Positions 60,432 through 64,000 of a stretch of DNA of 64,000 bases are shown piece after piece. The notes below the pieces were generated by a model. The model saw only the letters and a list, made by a program, of their open reading frames with translations. It ran no database searches and had not been told where the DNA came from. This stretch comes from UBA1952 sp965246905. Lineage in GTDB: Bacteria; Bacteroidota; Bacteroidia; Chitinophagales; Chitinophagaceae. The DNA is taken from assembly GCA_965246905.1 (NCBI GenBank), contig CBDFFZ010000025.1, positions 5,328-69,327 of the forward strand, read 5' to 3'. Within the stretch, counting starts at the first letter, position 1, and every line of letters starts with the position of its first letter. The translations under genes and the position numbers were made by a program.

Positions 60432-62614
60432 CTATTTCATCCCTGTGCCCATATTTACAGACATAGGCATTTTGGCCATATCGCTGATGATGTTCACGGT
60501 TTCGGAAATGTAAATATCCTTTTGCAGATTCTTGATCCAGGTAGCGTTCTTTTCTTTGGATGCCTTATCCACGTTTATTTTTTCAAGATCCTCGCCCGGG
60601 CTTGCAATGGCATAGGGTGTTCCTTTCTTCTGTAATTCTTCCAGCTTTTTAGAGGTGGCGCTTGCCTTATCGATCTCTGCACGGTAGGCAGTTTCATTCA
60701 GTGAATAGCTGTTGTCATTTTCCTTTGCCTTGATCTCTTTTGCCGTTTCGCGGATAATCATAAAATAGGGGTTGGCAGCAACCCGCTTATTGCTGAGCGC
60801 GGCAATCTGCGGTACATTCACGCTGTTGGTTGGGCGGTATGATGCAGCAGGAATCTCGTCCCAACGCAGTGCGGCCTTGTCTTTACGCTCCCCCTGATCA
60901 ATCAGCTCATATGCATCCGGAAGGCGCACATCGGGCACTACGCCGCGTAAGCTGTGTAGAAGTGCCGTTGATGCGGTAGAATTTCTGTACGGTGATCTTC
61001 AGCGAGCCTACAGGCTCATCGCCGGCTGATTGCATCTGCATCCGCTTCATAGGGCTGATAAACTCATCCAGCGGAATTACTTTTTGCACCGTGGCCTTTG
61101 CCGTACGTTGGCGCGCCTACAATTACGGCACGCTTATAATCCTGCATAGCTGCCGCCATAATCTCTGAGGCAGATGCGCTGTATTGATTGACCATAATGG
61201 CCAGCGGGCCATCATAAAGTGTTCCTTTTGAGCCATCGCGCAGCATCATAGGCGCGGCATCGGAGCTTTTCACCTGCACGATAGGGCCCTGATCTATAAA
61301 GAGGCCGCCCATATCCACTACATCGCTGAGCGAGCCGCCACCGTTGTAGCGAAGGTCGAGGATGATGCCGGTAACGCCGGCATGTTTTCAGCTTTTTCCA
61401 CTTCTATAGCCACATCTTCCGCGCAGCGGCGCTTGGAGCTCGAGTTATTGAAATCCGCATAGAACTCCGGCAGATAGATGTAACCAACCGGGCCGGTAGG
61501 AGTTTTTATAACGGCGCTCTTGGCAAATACATCCTCGAGCGATATCTCACCACGAATAATCGGGATAACCTTTGTGCTGCCGTCTTCTTTTTTTACAGTA
61601 AGGCGAACTTCGGTGCCTTTAGGTCCGCGGATCTTCTTTACCACATCTTCCACTTCAAAGCCGGTGATATCATCGGGCTCAGCCTTGCCCTGGCCTACTT
61701 TCTGTATCTCATCGCCGGCTTTCAGCTCACCCTGCTTCCAGGATGGCGTGCCTGCCATTACATTACTGATCTTGATCTTACCTTCCTCTTCCTTAAGGCC
61801 GGCGCCAATACCAAAAAAGGAGCCCGACATCTGCTCATCAAACCGCTTTTTTATCTTCCGGCGGGAAGTAATCGGTGTGTGGGTCCTCACTGCCGGTAAT
61901 CGCATTCACATAAGCGGCAAAGCGATCTGCCTCTGTGATCTTGCGGAAACGGGTAAAAAACCGCGTTAAATTTTTAGCAATGCTTTCGCGGGCATCAATC
62001 TCCAGCTGTGCATCTGTTTTAGGCGCTTTCTTTACTACAGTTGCGTCCTTATCGGCTTTATCTACGGGTTTTTCGCGCTCTTTTTTCAGCTCTACATATT
62101 TGCTGAGCACCCGGAACTGTATGTACTGTCTCCAGCGGTCTTTCAGGGCTGCATCATTGGCTGCATAAGCTGTTTTTTCGCTGCTCAGCTGTATGCGCTC
62201 ATTGCCGGTAAATGTATAAGGCTGCTTCAGGAGCTCTTGCTGATAGGCATCGGCCCGATCCACGGCCTTATTATAGGTCGCATTCATCTTATCGAAGAAA
62301 ACAACATGGCCGCTATTAAGCTCATCATCCAGCTTGTATTTATACTGATCGAGTTCGTTTATCTCCGCTTTTGTAAAAAAGCGCTTCTCCGGGTCGAGGT
62401 TATCGAGCACTTTGGTATAAACCATGCAGGAAAAGGAATCGTTGATATCGCGCGGAGCAAAATGGCCTTCTTTAATAGCCTTCAGCACAGTATTTACTAC
62501 GAGATCTTTTCGGCTATTGCCACTATCCGAGCTGCCATCTCCGATATATTTAAAGGAGAAAAAAGCAGCGAGGGCGCCCCCGGCAATAAGGGGAATGAGC
62601 ACTTTGTTTTTCAT
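60432..62614 (-). pseudogene. S41 carboxy-terminal processing protease, four frameshifts
   Basis: The product would be a periplasmic tail-specific protease (CtpA/Prc type) of about 725 residues: signal anchor (MKNKVLIPLIAGGALAAFF), N-terminal helical domain, PDZ domain (FGIGAGLKEEEGKIKISNVM), S41 catalytic domain with VNQYSASASEI (nucleophile Ser) and GAPTYGKG (general-base Lys), and a C-terminal domain. The frame breaks at four sites: an extra A in a run of six (61847-61852), one missing base near 61380-61384, an extra base at 61093-61096 and an extra base at 60949-60950. No premature stop other than those caused by the shifts, and all motifs are conserved, so decay is recent or these are sequencing errors. 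Confidence 0.8.
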
Positions 62615-62740
62615 GAATTGAATTATCATCAGGTACAATCTTAAAGTAAACAAATTTAATTGTTGCAGTGTTAATTAAAGGCCAATACAAAAGCCCTGCC
62701 GGGGTTATTTAAAGGGTTAGCGAAGGGTAAGGTTATTCCT

Positions 62741-62748
62741 TAACTTTG
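62741..62748 (+). promoter_or_regulatory. Putative -7 box of lipB
   Basis: TAACTTTG, exact TAnnTTTG match, 16 bases before the lipB start. Confidence 0.5.
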
Positions 62749-62764
62749 AAATGACTTAGCGCGC

Positions 62765-63520
62765 ATGCAAACGATCTATTACAGTAACTGGGGCATCATT
62801 GAATATGGGAAAGCATGGGAGCGGCAGGAAGCCTTATTAGGGAAAGCGCTGGAATTGAAGCGGATTTACAACAACACTCAGGAGGATCTCCGGCCTTCGG
62901 CGCCGCCTACGCAGCAACACCTTATCTTCTGTACACATCCCGCAGTATATACGCTTGGCAAAAGTGGGCAGATTGAGCATTTGCTTGTTAATGATGCGCG
63001 TATGAAGGAACTGGCGGTTTCTTTTTATAAAACGAACCGGGGCGGCGATATTACTTTTCACGGGCCGGGGCAAATTGTTGGCTATCCTATTTTTGATCTT
63101 GAAAAGATCTATACCGATCTGGGAAAATATATGCGGGCGCTCGAGGAGATCATCATCAATACTATTGCGCACTACGGGCTAAAAGGCAAGCGGCTGCCGG
63201 GCGCAACAGGAGTGTGGCTGGATGCCGGCATAGCAGGAAAAGCAAGGAAGATATGTGCTATGGGTGTGCGCTGCAGCCGCTGGATGACGATGCACGGCTT
63301 TGCCCTGAATGTAAATACAGACCTTCGCTATTTTGATCATATTGTGCCTTGCGGCATTAGCGATAAGGGCGTAACTTCCCTTCGGCAAGAGCTGGGCTAT
63401 GAGGTGGATGAAACTGAAGTGCGACATTTATTAAAAGCACAGTTCGGAAAAGTATTCAGCGCAATTATAGCTGATGATGTACCGAAAATAGAGGAACCAA
63501 CGAGTGAACTGATCAACTAA
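62765..63520 (+). CDS. lipB: Octanoyltransferase
   Basis: Transfers octanoate from acyl carrier protein to lipoyl domains. The 251-residue protein has the family signature RGGDITFHGPGQIVGYPI and catalytic Cys196 in IVPCGISDKGVTSL, with the lysine in GKARKICAMGVR. N-terminus about 30 residues longer than the shortest homologues, with a small insertion (RIYNNTQEDLRPSAPPTQQ). Divergent from the protease gene. Confidence 0.93.
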   Translation: MQTIYYSNWGIIEYGKAWERQEALLGKALELKRIYNNTQEDLRPSAPPTQQHLIFCTHPAVYTLGKSGQIEHLLVNDARMKELAVSFYKTNRGGDITFHGPGQIVGYPIFDLEKIYTDLGKYMRALEEIIINTIAHYGLKGKRLPGATGVWLDAGIAGKARKICAMGVRCSRWMTMHGFALNVNTDLRYFDHIVPCGISDKGVTSLRQELGYEVDETEVRHLLKAQFGKVFSAIIADDVPKIEEPTSELIN

Positions 63521-63534
63521 TTAACCGGAAAATA

Positions 63535-64000
63535 TTGGCAAACGATATTACCTACCACTGGGGCCGCGAGCACTTGCTTATCGATCTTGGCCGCCGCTTA
63601 GAGCCGCGGGTGCGCGCACTTTTCTGGGCAGAGCTGGTGCTTACCTGCAGCATGGCTTCCATCTTTCTTATTAAAGCATTCCCTTTTACCGGGCAATGGA
63701 TCCACTGGGCTACCGGTATCGGCGCGGCTACGCTTTATGCGCTTGCGGCCTGGCGGTTTGCCTCGCGTATGGCTTACCGTGAGCAGCTCGTTATCGAAAA
63801 CGGGCATTTTACCATCATCCAGACCACCTTTCTTAAAAAGCAGGTGCAGCGCTATTTATGGACGGAGATGGGCCACCTGCACTATATGGGCAATGAGGCG
63901 AAAACCGATCATCCGCTTAAAGGAAAGAACTTCGATTACTGGGGCTTCGATACGCAGGAGCATGTGATACAGCGGCTCTATCATGAGGGCAATCTCTATT
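63535..64000 (+). CDS. Membrane protein of unknown function, cut by the window edge
   Basis: The reading frame starts at a TTG 14 bases after lipB and stays open to the window end (155 codons). It has two adjacent hydrophobic helices (about residues 33-53 and 60-80) followed by a soluble domain with beta strands (EQLVIENGHFTIIQTT), a layout reminiscent of small PH-like/DUF2244-type membrane proteins, but I cannot assign it. The TTG start is uncertain since the end is missing. Confidence 0.55.
   Translation, partial: MANDITYHWGREHLLIDLGRRLEPRVRALFWAELVLTCSMASIFLIKAFPFTGQWIHWATGIGAATLYALAAWRFASRMAYREQLVIENGHFTIIQTTFLKKQVQRYLWTEMGHLHYMGNEAKTDHPLKGKNFDYWGFDTQEHVIQRLYHEGNLY

Overview
The window looks like a chromosomal piece of a Bacteroidota bacterium, most likely of the Chitinophagaceae type (inference, no phylogeny was run). 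The evidence is type IX secretion (T9SS) sorting domains at the C-termini of several secreted proteins, a PorV-like outer-membrane protein, a TonB receptor with a carboxypeptidase-regulatory N-domain, a DUF5683 protein, and many -7 boxes of the Bacteroidota form TAnnTTTG just upstream of start codons. No rRNA, tRNA, CRISPR array or transposase gene was seen.

Region 1 (1-18.3 kb, all minus strand) is a surface-glycan locus. The right part encodes a capsule/exopolysaccharide export and control set (PHP-type tyrosine phosphatase, Wza-like lipoprotein, Wzc-like tyrosine kinase with a (YG)10 tail). It is followed by a long pseudaminic-acid-type nonulosonate operon (pseB, pseC, acetyltransferase, aldo/keto reductase, a cytidylyltransferase-aminotransferase fusion, pseF, methylase, PseG-GNAT fusion; a PseI-like synthase is not in the window and may lie further left). 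Its striking feature is two separate sugar-amidotransferase modules, each a WbpG/PseA-like enzyme plus its own HisH and HisF.

Region 2 (18.4-38 kb) is mixed housekeeping: pdxH, a chromate-type transporter, glnS, sseB-like, korA (without korB), a stand-alone atpG, a TPR histidine kinase with its LuxR-type response regulator and a Kelch/T9SS protein, an arginase-family enzyme, and ccmE/ccmF separated by a RelE-type toxin-antitoxin pair. The kinase, regulator and Kelch genes share a 17-bp box at the same distance from their -7 elements, suggesting a self-contained regulon.

Region 3 (38-56 kb) holds a T9SS cargo protein, two tandem AraC regulators, a beta-helix lipoprotein, a SAM hydrolase, greA with a possible attenuator, and a three-gene surface operon: TonB receptor, 1309-residue T9SS protein, PorV-like protein.

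Region 4 (56-64 kb) has a 2-hydroxyacid dehydrogenase, rsmA, a leucyl aminopeptidase, a 42-bp minisatellite, a DUF5683 protein, an S41 processing protease broken by four single-base frameshifts, lipB and a truncated membrane protein. Dispersed palindromic elements sit in several spacers and appear to double as terminators.
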